Part shown: one piece after another, positions 27,408 through 36,911 of the stretch
How the letters are laid out: each line of letters starts with the position of its first letter
Numbering within the stretch: position 1 is the first letter of the stretch
Assembly (NCBI RefSeq): GCF_963676485.1
Contig: NZ_OY781114.1
Span: 2,682,501-2,746,500, forward strand
Direction: 5' to 3'
Length of the DNA: 64,000 nt
DNA from: an uncultured Cohaesibacter sp.
Lineage (GTDB): Bacteria > Pseudomonadota > Alphaproteobacteria > Rhizobiales > Cohaesibacteraceae
Translations under genes and position numbers: made by a program
The notes under the pieces: generated by a model
Told to the model about the DNA's origin: nothing
Databases searched by the model: none
The model's input: only the letters and a program-made list of their open reading frames with translations

Positions 27408-28757
27408 ATGCGGCAACTTCTCATCTCCGGCTTGTTGGTTTCAGCCTGTCTGCCCTTGTCTCCGGCAGTTGGGCAAAGCCTGTCGGATTCTGTCTCCAGC
27501 GCAGCGCTGCGCACGAGCTATGATGGCGATGGTGCCGCGCTCGGTGAGGGCGATGCGATATTGTCCCCTCAGGGCGGGACAGACACCACCGATGTGCCTG
27601 AACCCGCACAGCGTGCCAGCCGGCCTGTTTCCAGAGAGCAAGGGCGGACGGGGCCTACCAGCCAAGCCGTGGGCCCCTATGACCCTCTAGGGATACGTGT
27701 GGGGCAATTCCTGTTCTATCCATCCCTCACGCTGATGGGGGAACTGACAGACAATGTCGATAGCGCCACCGTCGGACAAGAGGGGCGGATGGTGAAGCCC
27801 AAGTTCGAACTCAGGGTGGAATCCGACTGGATCCGGCATTCGCTCTCGCTTTCGGGCAGTGCAGGGATGACCGCCTATGACACGCCGAAGCGGAAACCGG
27901 AAAGCGATCAGGCTCTGAGCGCGGCGCTTGAGCTGGAACTTGCCAATGAAACATTGCTGACATTGGACGGTGCATTTACGCGCCGGCAGGAAGACAGCAG
28001 TGTGGAACTGACCGCCACCGGACAATCGGCAACCTATGAAACAAATTTTTCCGCCGGTGCGACCCTCGATAAGCGCCTTGGACAACTGGACCTGCAATTG
28101 CGTGGATCGGCAGGCGCTATGCGCTATGAGGGCGAAACCAGTCGCGATTATGACACCTATCGTCTGGGAGCGCGGGTAGGTGTGCCTGTTACCGATCAGG
28201 TAACGCCATTTATCGATGCGGAAATTTCACGGCGCCAGTATAGTGTCTCGAACAATCGGCAGAACGGGAACAGCCTGCGCGGAGCCATTGGCATCGAGGT
28301 TGTTAATCGGGAGAAATTGTCAGGGGAAATCTCGGCAGGGCTTGTCGCATGGGAGCCTGACGCAGCAGGTCAGGCCGGTGATACGTCCGTGTTTGCTGAT
28401 GCCAGTCTGGTTTGGTCGCCCAATGGGCTATGGACCATTCGGGGTGGGTTGGAAACCGAGCTAACCTCGACGGCGACAGCAGCGCGCAGTGTCGCTACCC
28501 ACAGGGTAAGCGCGTCTGCTGAATATGCGGTCTTGCGCAATCTCACATTTACCGCCAGTGGCGACATTGGTCGCGAAACCTATAATGGGTTGAGCCGACG
28601 CGATTGGGTGTTCGATGCAACGTTCAATGCGACCTATTCCTTCAATCGCAATCTTCAGCTCATCGCCAGCGTTGAGCGCTCCCAGCGCGAAAGCAACTGG
28701 GTGGGGGAAGATACTGCGACCAGCACCGTTCGTGTTGGTCTCAAGATTCAACGCTGA
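27408..28757 (+). CDS. Outer-membrane beta-barrel protein
   Basis: The product (449 residues from ATG 27408) has a Sec signal peptide (MRQLLISGLLVSACLPLSPAVGQ), a low-complexity stretch to about residue 95, then FLFYPSLTLMGELTDNV. This N-terminal barrel pattern is seen in putative beta-barrel porin-2-type proteins of rhizobial exopolysaccharide loci. About 12-14 amphipathic strands follow, ending in STVRVGLKIQR, whose final strand is atypical for a BAM signal because it ends in Arg rather than Phe. An ATG at 27390 would add six residues; neither start has a clear ribosome site. Convergent with the DUF882 gene (25 bp apart). Confidence 0.75.
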   Translation: MRQLLISGLLVSACLPLSPAVGQSLSDSVSSAALRTSYDGDGAALGEGDAILSPQGGTDTTDVPEPAQRASRPVSREQGRTGPTSQAVGPYDPLGIRVGQFLFYPSLTLMGELTDNVDSATVGQEGRMVKPKFELRVESDWIRHSLSLSGSAGMTAYDTPKRKPESDQALSAALELELANETLLTLDGAFTRRQEDSSVELTATGQSATYETNFSAGATLDKRLGQLDLQLRGSAGAMRYEGETSRDYDTYRLGARVGVPVTDQVTPFIDAEISRRQYSVSNNRQNGNSLRGAIGIEVVNREKLSGEISAGLVAWEPDAAGQAGDTSVFADASLVWSPNGLWTIRGGLETELTSTATAARSVATHRVSASAEYAVLRNLTFTASGDIGRETYNGLSRRDWVFDATFNATYSFNRNLQLIASVERSQRESNWVGEDTATSTVRVGLKIQR

Positions 28758-28782
28758 TAGGGCGCTCTTTTCTCTCTTCTGA

Positions 28783-30753
28783 TCAGTTAAATCGACGCAC
28801 TGCAAGGCGGGCTATGGCTGGGCCTTCAAAATGCATGCCGTCAAGGCTGTGGGCCAATTGTGGCGCAAAGCCCTGATTGATCATGCTATGGGGTTTGTAG
28901 ACCAGAGCACGCAGATTGTTCGGCGTCGGACGCGACAGACGGGCAAAGGTCGCCGTGCTGGCGCGCTGCTTCAAATGGGCAAAATGCGCCATTCCAGACG
29001 GTCCATAGGCAAAGGTCAGGCGCGAGAGCTGATCCGCTTCATCATCTGATGGATTGGCGTTGGAGCGGGCCGTCTGAGCCCTTGGTTCCGCCGACTGGCT
29101 GGCACCAAGAGTGCTTGCAAGGCTCGCCTGCTGCTGTCCAACCACCCGAGCCGCACCGGATTTACGTGCGTTTTCACTCGGACTGTCAGAGGGAAGGGTG
29201 GCCAGAAATGTATTGCCTGCAGACGCATAGGCAAAGCGGTTCGGCGTTGTGTCTTCCTGACTGCCGACCATTTGAGCGAGCATCTCTCTGGAATTTTTCG
29301 GCTGGGTCTGTGGCAAAGCTGCAACTTGCGTCTCGTCAGCTTGTGGCCGAGGTGCTGCCGGTGTGCGAGCCTTGGGCAGAGAGGCCATTTGCACAGGGGC
29401 ATTTGTGACCTGTTCCGGTTCGGCCGGTGTGACAGCTGCCGGTTCCGTGGCCGATGGCTTATCGGCGCTACCGTCTGCACCCTGTTGTTTATCCAAAGGA
29501 GTATTCGTCTCTGCGCTGGCAAGCTGGTAGCGGGCGCCGACAAGGGCCTCGGGTCTGGTGCGCGGCAGGGACGCAAACTGGATTGGCGCAATGACCGGGA
29601 CCTGATCGCCGTCTGCCATTGTGTCGCTCGTGGTTGCTTCTGCGTTGGTCTCTGAGGAAGCCTCGGTGTCTGCTGGCGCTGCTTCGGCCAAGCTAATGGT
29701 CGTGCTTTGAACAAGACGCACTCTTGGCAGCGTGGACAGGTTTTGCGGTAGGAGCAGGGCCTGTGCGGCTGGGGATTCTTCAAGCAATTCGTCGGCCACC
29801 GCTTCCGGATCGGAATTGGTCAAAGATTCGTCGTTGGAGAATTGCGGCTTGGGCGGCTCCTTGGGCGTTTGCCGCAGGAGGGCCTGCAACAGGCCGCCTT
29901 TGCTTTCCTCTTCCTTGCGGGTTAGCGATGCAACTTGCGTGCGTGTCAGGTTTTTCTTCGGGGCTGCTGGCGCAGCGGAGGCATATTGGGTGAAACGCCG
30001 GACCGAGCGGGTCGAGCGGGCCATCTCCGCCTTGCGTTTGGCGACCTGAGCCTTGGCCTGTTTATAGCCAGAGAAGGGCTTGCCATCGGTTGGCACATGC
30101 ACGGTTACCCCATTGGGGAAAACCTTGGCCAATTGCTTACGCGTCATGCGCGGCCAATGGCGCACATTTCCGGTGTCGATATGAATGAAACGGGAGCCGG
30201 GATAATAGCCAACGCCGCCAGCCTGCATTTGCAAGCCAACCCGCCGGATGGTCGCAAGAGGCACACCGGGCAGATAAAAGTCCATGGCCTGCCCCATGGT
30301 GTGGCGACTGTTCTTGGCCACGCCCCTACTGCGTGATCGGAGCATGTTGTTGGTTGCTGGCGACCGGTAGCCGGAAAAGACGGTGATTGGCTGTTTGGCA
30401 CCGGTTTTCTTGTAGACCTCCCAGATCAGGTCAAACAGGGCCGGGTCCATTTCGGTCTTTTCATTGCGGCGCCAGTCGCGGAGGAACTGGTTCAGCTTGC
30501 GCAGGCCATCGGCATCGAACTTGCCGTTGCGCTTATAGGTAATGGTGGCCGTTTCCTTGGTGTGGGCGTTGCTCAGTCTTAAGCTGCGTGAAGAGGCGTT
30601 GGCATGGGATACCATCATCTGCATGAGCAGAAAAAGAAGCACAAAAAGGCCTGCCAGCGCAGGGCCTGAAAGGAATCGGAACGGACTCTTGGCTGAATTG
30701 CTGGCCTCGGCTGCAGGCCTGCTTCCGGTCAGGATTGATGTTTGTCTGGCCAC
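28783..30753 (-). CDS. DUF882 (YcbK-like, M15-type) cell-wall protein with long low-complexity tail
   Basis: This 656-residue protein starts with a membrane anchor or signal (about 30-50), then a DUF882/peptidase M15 domain at about 55-215. The domain includes SGYRSPATNNMLR, the metal ligands in SRHTMGQAMDFYLPG, and HIDTGNVRHW. This family is thought to cut or bind peptidoglycan. The remaining ~430 residues are rich in Ala, Gln, Pro, Thr and Glu with repeated short QVA-x-LP-x-x-QP or P-x-QMASLPKAR patches and no domain. The start is GTG 30753, preceded by TTGGAT; the nearest in-frame ATG lies inside the membrane segment. The adjacent L,D-transpeptidase gene suggests a shared envelope role. 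Confidence 0.85.
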   Translation of the reverse strand: MARQTSILTGSRPAAEASNSAKSPFRFLSGPALAGLFVLLFLLMQMMVSHANASSRSLRLSNAHTKETATITYKRNGKFDADGLRKLNQFLRDWRRNEKTEMDPALFDLIWEVYKKTGAKQPITVFSGYRSPATNNMLRSRSRGVAKNSRHTMGQAMDFYLPGVPLATIRRVGLQMQAGGVGYYPGSRFIHIDTGNVRHWPRMTRKQLAKVFPNGVTVHVPTDGKPFSGYKQAKAQVAKRKAEMARSTRSVRRFTQYASAAPAAPKKNLTRTQVASLTRKEEESKGGLLQALLRQTPKEPPKPQFSNDESLTNSDPEAVADELLEESPAAQALLLPQNLSTLPRVRLVQSTTISLAEAAPADTEASSETNAEATTSDTMADGDQVPVIAPIQFASLPRTRPEALVGARYQLASAETNTPLDKQQGADGSADKPSATEPAAVTPAEPEQVTNAPVQMASLPKARTPAAPRPQADETQVAALPQTQPKNSREMLAQMVGSQEDTTPNRFAYASAGNTFLATLPSDSPSENARKSGAARVVGQQQASLASTLGASQSAEPRAQTARSNANPSDDEADQLSRLTFAYGPSGMAHFAHLKQRASTATFARLSRPTPNNLRALVYKPHSMINQGFAPQLAHSLDGMHFEGPAIARLAVRRFN

Positions 30754-31113
30754 TGGACATCCAATATCTGGTCAACAGGAAGGAGCGTCATTGGGCTATC
30801 AATGCACCTTACGGCACTTTCCATATCAAAATGCGCTCTTCCCGCCAGAGCTGCGTTTCATCCGCTGCCCTGAAAAGTGAACGCTTCTTGTTTCTGCCAA
30901 CACCGAAACAGGTTTAACAGAAAATCGGTTTAACTTCGACAATATTATGCTTAGCAATTGGTAAATGAAACCGAAATGGAAGCGAATATTGATGTGAAAT
31001 TCCGATGTCTGAGTGATGTTTTTGCCAGTATGTTATTGAAATGCGGCAAAACAAAGCAAAGGCGCACTTGAAAGCGCGCCTTGCTGTTCATGATTAACAA
31101 AGGCTTAAAAAGC
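30754..31113 (-). other. Intergenic region with GGTTTAAC direct repeats
   Basis: The gap between the L,D-transpeptidase and DUF882 genes holds the terminator at 31053-31084 and, nearer the DUF882 promoter, two exact copies of GGTTTAAC at 30911-30918 and 30927-30934, a 16-bp period. Direct repeats at 1.5 helical turns can be response-regulator sites; this is a suggestion only. No gene is seen. Confidence 0.35.
31053..31084 (-). terminator. Terminator of the L,D-transpeptidase gene
   Basis: Read on the minus strand, GCAAGGCGC and GCGCCTTTGC form a stem with one bulge, followed by TTTGTTTTG. Confidence 0.7.
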
Positions 31114-32865
31114 TCAAAGGCCCAATGCGTCTTTGACTTTCTTGTTGTGGCCATAAATGTCCGAACGCAGCTGCAGGGTTCCCTCGTGGGACATCCAGGT
31201 GGTGAAATAGGCCAGATGCACGGGGATCTTCTTGGTGAGATTAACGCGTCGCTCCTTGGACCCCAGCATCGCCTTGATGCGGGAGGCATCCCAATGGGAT
31301 GTTTGCGACAGGATTACATCGGCAAATTCAAACGGTTTGTTGACACGCACGCAGCCGTGGCTGAAGGCGCGATAGTCGCGATTGAACAAGCTTCTGGATG
31401 GCGTGTCATGAAGATAAACTGCATGCTGGTTGGGGAACATAAATTTGATATTTCCCAAGGCATTGCGTGTGCCCGGCGTCTGGCGCAGACGCACCATGTC
31501 AGCTTCTACGCGATCCCAGTCCAGCTTGGAAGGATCGATGACCTGCGTGCGACCCTTGATGCTTGCCAATACCTGATAATTCTTGCTGGAGAAAAAGGCT
31601 GCCGGGTTTGCCTTGATCTTGGGAAGCAGTTCCTTGGATGCAATCGAGCGCGGCACGTTCCAGTATGGATTGACAACCACATATTCCATTTCATCAGAGA
31701 AGACCGGTGTCTTGTGGGCTTTCTTGCCAACCACAACGCGGGTTTCATGAATGGTTTTCCCATTCTTGACCACTTCGAGGCTGTAGGTGGGGATGTTCAC
31801 CATGACATGGAAATCGCCAAGATCTCGCGGCAGCCAGCGCCAACGTTCCATATTGGCAACGATGTCGGCAATGAGATCCTTGCGATTGTTGTTCAAGACG
31901 CTGAGGGTTGCATTGCCCACGATACCGTCTGCGATGAGGCCGTTGTCCGACTGATATTGCTTGACGGCCTTGGCCAGCTCCTTGCTGTAGAGTGTGCGTG
32001 ATGTTTCGTCTTCAACCGCGGCAAGGCCCAGCTTGTGGCGCAGAAGAGGAACGCGTTCGTCACGCATACCGATCCGAAGGCTCTTGCCTGCGGCAATGGG
32101 CGGGGTGTCATCTTTGCTGCCCATCGCTCTGAGGCGATTATATTCCGCGCGCAGAGCAAGGAACCCCTTATGCTGAGGGTTATAGCTGCGCATTTTTGCC
32201 ACAGGATCATCCGCTTTGACAATCTGGTTCAGGGCATCAATGGAGTCGGGATAATGCGGTTTGATCGTCACTTCTTTTTTGGAAAAGATGCGCGGATCAA
32301 CGCGGCCCGCATAGGCTTGGCGCGTGTAGCGCGTCAGAGCCAGCGAAAGGGCGATATCAGCCTGTGCGAGAGCATCGGCGCTGGACCCTCTTTTGCGGGA
32401 GGTTGCCAGAGAGGGTGTTTTGTAATCGGATGGATTAAGGCCATCGCGATCAGCGCGGGCCAGATTAAAAATCAGCTTGCGGGCCTTGGGTGTCCATTCG
32501 CCATTGTCAAACCAAGCAGGGGTGAAGGCGCGCTCCTTGTAGAAAGCGACAAGGGCGGCATTGTCTCTCTTGGTCAGAAAATCAGGAGCCTTAGGCATGG
32601 CGTCGACGGCAACGGATATGGCGTCTGCAAGATCCTGATCGGCCTGCTGATCAATCGCACCAAGAATGACGCGATGCATATTTCTGATGATGGTGTTGAT
32701 TCGGGCTTGGCTATCGATCTCGGCGGCAAGCGGATCTGCGGGTTGCTCGCCAAACAGAACCACTGGCTGCGCCGTGGTTTGATTGGGTGTCGGCGTTGCC
32801 AAGGCAGCGCTCGTCGGGCAAATGGCGAATGCCAGAAGGGCTGCAAGAGTCGGTTTCATCATCAT
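31114..32865 (-). CDS. Murein L,D-transpeptidase, YcbB/LdtD type
   Basis: This 583-residue periplasmic enzyme makes 3-3 cross-links in peptidoglycan or attaches lipoproteins. It has a signal peptide (cleaved near ALA, residue 23), an N-terminal scaffold domain with AFTPAWFDNGEWTPKARKL, a peptidoglycan-binding domain near 275-330 (LRIGMRDERVPLLRHKLG, AVKQYQSDNGLIADGIVGNATLSVLN), then a YkuD catalytic domain. That domain carries the active-site motif HDTPSRSLFNRDYRAFSHGCVRV, with the nucleophile Cys in SHGCVRV. Length and domain order match the YcbB/LdtD group. It lies between the DUF882 gene and an NtrC-type regulator on the same strand. Confidence 0.93.
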   Translation of the reverse strand: MMMKPTLAALLAFAICPTSAALATPTPNQTTAQPVVLFGEQPADPLAAEIDSQARINTIIRNMHRVILGAIDQQADQDLADAISVAVDAMPKAPDFLTKRDNAALVAFYKERAFTPAWFDNGEWTPKARKLIFNLARADRDGLNPSDYKTPSLATSRKRGSSADALAQADIALSLALTRYTRQAYAGRVDPRIFSKKEVTIKPHYPDSIDALNQIVKADDPVAKMRSYNPQHKGFLALRAEYNRLRAMGSKDDTPPIAAGKSLRIGMRDERVPLLRHKLGLAAVEDETSRTLYSKELAKAVKQYQSDNGLIADGIVGNATLSVLNNNRKDLIADIVANMERWRWLPRDLGDFHVMVNIPTYSLEVVKNGKTIHETRVVVGKKAHKTPVFSDEMEYVVVNPYWNVPRSIASKELLPKIKANPAAFFSSKNYQVLASIKGRTQVIDPSKLDWDRVEADMVRLRQTPGTRNALGNIKFMFPNQHAVYLHDTPSRSLFNRDYRAFSHGCVRVNKPFEFADVILSQTSHWDASRIKAMLGSKERRVNLTKKIPVHLAYFTTWMSHEGTLQLRSDIYGHNKKVKDALGL

Positions 32866-33007
32866 TATCCCGCACGTAAGTGAATCAAGCTAAGCAACGT
32901 TATTGAGTCCAATATACGTTCGATGCAATCATTTTCTCATCACATTTGCGACATGAACATGATCGCGTTGGCGGGTGTAGCCTTCCTGCAACGATCCTGA
33001 TGCACCG

Positions 33008-34627
33008 TCAGGATGCAGTTGAATCGTCGTGAGGCTGATCCAGCCCATATTCTTTCAGCTTGCGATAAAGCGTTGAGCGGCCAATAGACAGACGGCGGGC
33101 AACATCGGACATGCGATAGTCGTGATGTTCGAGCGCGCGCTTTATGATTTCAGCTTCCAGATCGGCAAGAGGGCGGATGTTGCCCTGCTCATCGAGCAGC
33201 CTGAGAAAGCCCCAAGGGTCTTGCTGTTGGGCCGAAGAGGCCGAAGAGGGGGCGTTTTGAAAGGCCCCCTGTGCTGTCGGATCAGCTGGCCGGGGCACGG
33301 TGTTGTCATGGCGGCTAAGTTCGGGCTGAAAGACTTCCGGGGCTTGCATGGAAGAAGGCGAGACGGGCTCGGATTGCTCCGAATGGGCAAGCTCGGAAGG
33401 ATGGGGAGAACGGGCCTTGACGACGGACGCGCTAAAGGCGCTGACCTGACTGGCAATCTGCGGGAATTCATCCACAGTCAGCTGATCGCTGTCACACAGA
33501 ACAACAGCACGGAAGACGGTGTTTTCAAGCTGGCGAATATTGCCGGGCCAATCGTAGCTCTGCAACAGGGAGAGCGCATCGGATGTGACATGGGTCAGAT
33601 TTTTGCGACCCTCCTCGGCGGCAAAGCGCGCAAGGAAATTGCGGGTGAGGGCCGGGATGTCATCCTTGCGGTCGCGCAGGGGAGGCACCCGAATAGGAAA
33701 GACATTGAGGCGATAGTAAAGGTCTTCGCGGAATTTGCCATCCTTGACCAACTGGATCAGATCTTTGTTCGTGGCCGAGATTAGCCGGAAGTCCACCTTC
33801 ACGGGCTTGGCGGCGCCAACCGGATCGATCTCACCTTCCTGCAGGGCACGCAAAAGCTTGACCTGCGTATCGAGGGGCAATTCCCCCACTTCGTCCAGAA
33901 ATAGCGTGCCACCGTTGGCTTCAACGAATTTGCCGATATGCTTGTCGTTGGCACCGGTGAAGGCCCCTTTTTCATGACCGAAAAGGATGCTTTCGACCAG
34001 ATTGTCGGGGATAGCGCCGCAGTTGACCGTTACGAAGGGTTTGCTGGAGCGGTCGGAGGCATGCTGGATTGCCTTGGCAATCAGTTCCTTGCCGACGCCG
34101 GATTCCCCTTCGATGAGAATGGGGATATGGGACTTCGCCGCCCGTTGGCCCAGATTGATGACGCGCTCCATCGTATCGCTGGAGGCGATGATGCTTTTGA
34201 AGCTTAGGTTGCCATCGCGCTTGGAGCGGATACGCGTGATTTCATCTTCAAGAGCATTGACCTTCAAGGCATTGCGCATGGCGACTTGCAGACGCTCGGG
34301 GGCCACCGGCTTGATGACAAAATCAAAGGCACCGGCGCGCATGGCGTTCACCGCAGTGTCAATTCCTGCATGGGCAGTCTGCACGATGATCGGAGCCTTG
34401 ATGTCGGTCTTTTGCAAGGCCTGAAGTACTCCCATGCCGTCCAGATTTGGCATGACAAGATCAAGGATGATCAGATCGAAATAGGTGGAGGGATTGTCTT
34501 TCAGAATGGAAAGAGCCTGTTCGCCATTTTCAGCGCAAGCGGTTTCGAAACCGCTCTTCTCGACCACAGCTTCGAGCAGGCGTCTTTGCACCGGGTCATC
34601 GTCAACAATCAGGATGCGTTCGTTCAT
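33008..34627 (-). CDS. NtrC-family sigma-54-dependent response regulator
   Basis: This 539-residue regulator has a receiver domain (1-120; DDDP pocket, phospho-acceptor Asp56 in LIILDLVMP) and an AAA+ domain at about 145-385. The AAA+ domain has Walker A GESGVGKE, the sigma-54 contact loop GAFTGA intact, Walker B GGTLFLDEVGEL and sensor FRLISATNKDL. A Fis-type helix-turn-helix closes the protein at about 490-530 (DVARRLSIGRSTLYRKLKEYG). A long low-complexity linker (about 405-470) separates AAA+ and DNA-binding parts. No cognate kinase gene is adjacent. Targets are unknown; its neighbours are cell-wall genes. Confidence 0.93.
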   Translation of the reverse strand: MNERILIVDDDPVQRRLLEAVVEKSGFETACAENGEQALSILKDNPSTYFDLIILDLVMPNLDGMGVLQALQKTDIKAPIIVQTAHAGIDTAVNAMRAGAFDFVIKPVAPERLQVAMRNALKVNALEDEITRIRSKRDGNLSFKSIIASSDTMERVINLGQRAAKSHIPILIEGESGVGKELIAKAIQHASDRSSKPFVTVNCGAIPDNLVESILFGHEKGAFTGANDKHIGKFVEANGGTLFLDEVGELPLDTQVKLLRALQEGEIDPVGAAKPVKVDFRLISATNKDLIQLVKDGKFREDLYYRLNVFPIRVPPLRDRKDDIPALTRNFLARFAAEEGRKNLTHVTSDALSLLQSYDWPGNIRQLENTVFRAVVLCDSDQLTVDEFPQIASQVSAFSASVVKARSPHPSELAHSEQSEPVSPSSMQAPEVFQPELSRHDNTVPRPADPTAQGAFQNAPSSASSAQQQDPWGFLRLLDEQGNIRPLADLEAEIIKRALEHHDYRMSDVARRLSIGRSTLYRKLKEYGLDQPHDDSTAS

Positions 34628-35006
34628 CTTGTCCTCGATGGTTGATTTCTATCTGATCGCCTCTGCTCTTTTGGGGTGCGGCAATGGCTGGCCCCCAACC
34701 GCTTGCTTCGTGCGGTGGCGATTCTCACATCATGGATGGGATTTGTTTCATTTTGAACCAAGATGAGCGCAATCAGTTAATTGTGCGTTAATGCGAAGTC
34801 GGTGGCTAAGATATGATCATATTTGATTAATTGGCTCGCTTGGCCATTATTCGGGCGTGAATGCCCGTTATAGGCCTTAATCCTGATTTCTTACGATTTA
34901 GATATTTGACCTTGAGGCAGGAATTCCTATCTTAGACAGGTCGGTTCTTCGACAACCGGAGTTTAGTCCGGTTTCAGACATTTTCACTTCATTGCTGGAT
35001 GCCCTT
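34628..35006. other. Divergent promoter region with a TTAA-N7-TTAA box
   Basis: The 379-bp gap between the NtrC-type regulator and pepF contains TTAA (34777-34780)-N7-TTAA (34788-34791), the spacing of a full CtrA recognition box. The region is AT-rich, so chance occurrence is possible. No gene, terminator or RNA is evident. Confidence 0.35.
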
Positions 35007-36875
35007 ATGATCACTGAACGCTTATTTCGATCTTCGCTCGACGCCGCCCTCTCCCCTTCCGATGCTGCCGCTGCAGATAAAACAGGTGAAACCCTGCCGG
35101 AATGGTCTCTGGATGATCTCTACAAGGGGCTCGACGATCCGGCGGTCGAGGAAGACTACAAGCTTGCGCAAAGCGAAGCTGAAGCGTTTGCCGCTGACTA
35201 TCAGGGCAAGCTGGCAGAGGGGCTTGCCAAGGGTGGTGAGCAGTTGGCCGAAGCGCTCAAGCGCTACGAAGCGATGCAGGAACGCATGGGCAGGCTGATC
35301 TCTTATGCCGGCTTGATGTATAACGGCAATACGACCGATCCGAAGATTGCCAAATTCTACGGGGATGCGCAGGAACGCCTGACAACGATCTCCACCTTGC
35401 TGCTCTTCTTCGAGCTGGAGCTTAACCGTGTAGAAGATGCTGTCCTGGACAAGGCTATTGCCTCCAATGAAGCTCTGGCACACTACAAACCGTGGCTTGA
35501 TGACCTGCGTAAGGAAAAGCCGTACCAGCTGTCTGATGAGCTGGAAAAGCTATTTTATGAAAAGTCCGTCACCGGTGGCATGGCCTGGAACCGGCTTTTC
35601 AACGAAACCATGGCAGGCTTGCGCTTTACCGTTGAAACTGACGGTGAGAGCAAGGAACTGGCCATTGAGCAGACATTGAACCTGATGTCTGATAGCGATG
35701 AGGTCAAGCGTAAGGCCTCAGCTGAAGCGCTGGCCGTAACCTTCAAGAAGAATATTTCCACCTTTGCGCTGATCACCAACACGCTTTCCAAGGACAAGGC
35801 GATTTCCGATAGCTGGCGCGGTTTTGAAGATGTCGCTGACAGCCGTCATCTGGCAAACCGTGTTGAGCGTGAGGTGGTGGATGCACTGGTGGCCGCTGTA
35901 CAGGATGCCTATCCGCGTCTTTCCCACCGCTATTATGCGCTGAAGGCCAAATGGTTCGGCAAGGATGTGCTGGATCATTGGGACCGCAACGCGCCTCTGC
36001 CGAAGGTGCCAATGCGCAGCATCAAATGGCCGGAAGCCAAGACCATTGTTCAGGAAGCCTATGCAGGCTTTGCGCCTGAGATGGCAGAGATCTCCGAGCA
36101 GTTCTTCGAAAAGGGCTGGATTGATGCGGCCATTCGCGATGGCAAATCGCCGGGGGCCTTTGCCCACCCGACCATACCGAGTGTTCACCCCTATGTGCTG
36201 CTCAACTATATGGGCAAGCCACGCGATGTGATGACCCTTGCCCATGAACTGGGCCACGGTGTGCATCAGGTTCTGGCAGGCAAGCAGGGGGCCTTGATGG
36301 CACCAACGCCGCTGACATTGGCTGAAACGGCCAGCGTGTTTGGCGAAATGCTGACCTTCCGCTCATTGCTGGCCAAGACAAAAACGCCAGAAGAGCGCCG
36401 CTCCATGCTCGCCAGCAAGGTTGAGGATATGCTCAACACGGTGGTACGCCAGATTGCCTTCTATCTTTATGAGCGCAAGCTGCATATTGCTCGCAAGGAA
36501 GGAGAATTAACCTCCGATGAGATCTGCGACATCTGGATGAGCGTACAAGCAGACAGTTTGGGGCCGTCCATTCGGCTGGGTGAAGGCTATGAGACCTATT
36601 GGGCTTATATTCCGCATTTCATCCATTCCCCATTCTATGTGTATGCCTATGCGTTCGGCGATTGTCTGGTGAACTCGCTTTATTCTGTCTATCAGGACAG
36701 CAACGAGGGCTTTGTCGATAAATATTTCGAGATGCTCAAAGCGGGTGGCACCAAGCATCATTCCGAATTGCTGGCGCCGTTCGGCCTGGATGCCCGGAAC
36801 CCGGATTTCTGGTCCAAGGGCTTGGCTGTTGTTGAAGGCCTGATCGACGAACTGGAAGCGCTGGAAAACGCATAA
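35007..36875 (+). CDS. pepF: M3-family oligoendopeptidase F
   Basis: This 622-residue (from ATG 35007) cytosolic zinc metallopeptidase degrades short peptides. The zinc-binding motif is HELGH within TLAHELGHGVHQ near residue 412, with the third ligand Glu in LAETASVFGEMLTF downstream and the substrate His/Tyr region YVYAYAFGDCLVNSLY near the C terminus, all typical of PepF. TTG 34992 opens the same frame five codons earlier; ATG 35007 has a GGAT 8 nt upstream and is preferred. Followed 36 bp later by the AarF-type kinase gene, so the two are probably co-transcribed. Confidence 0.93.
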   Translation: MITERLFRSSLDAALSPSDAAAADKTGETLPEWSLDDLYKGLDDPAVEEDYKLAQSEAEAFAADYQGKLAEGLAKGGEQLAEALKRYEAMQERMGRLISYAGLMYNGNTTDPKIAKFYGDAQERLTTISTLLLFFELELNRVEDAVLDKAIASNEALAHYKPWLDDLRKEKPYQLSDELEKLFYEKSVTGGMAWNRLFNETMAGLRFTVETDGESKELAIEQTLNLMSDSDEVKRKASAEALAVTFKKNISTFALITNTLSKDKAISDSWRGFEDVADSRHLANRVEREVVDALVAAVQDAYPRLSHRYYALKAKWFGKDVLDHWDRNAPLPKVPMRSIKWPEAKTIVQEAYAGFAPEMAEISEQFFEKGWIDAAIRDGKSPGAFAHPTIPSVHPYVLLNYMGKPRDVMTLAHELGHGVHQVLAGKQGALMAPTPLTLAETASVFGEMLTFRSLLAKTKTPEERRSMLASKVEDMLNTVVRQIAFYLYERKLHIARKEGELTSDEICDIWMSVQADSLGPSIRLGEGYETYWAYIPHFIHSPFYVYAYAFGDCLVNSLYSVYQDSNEGFVDKYFEMLKAGGTKHHSELLAPFGLDARNPDFWSKGLAVVEGLIDELEALENA

Positions 36876-36911
36876 GGGACGCCGGGGCCGGAGTTGGAGT
36901 GCTTGTAACAA

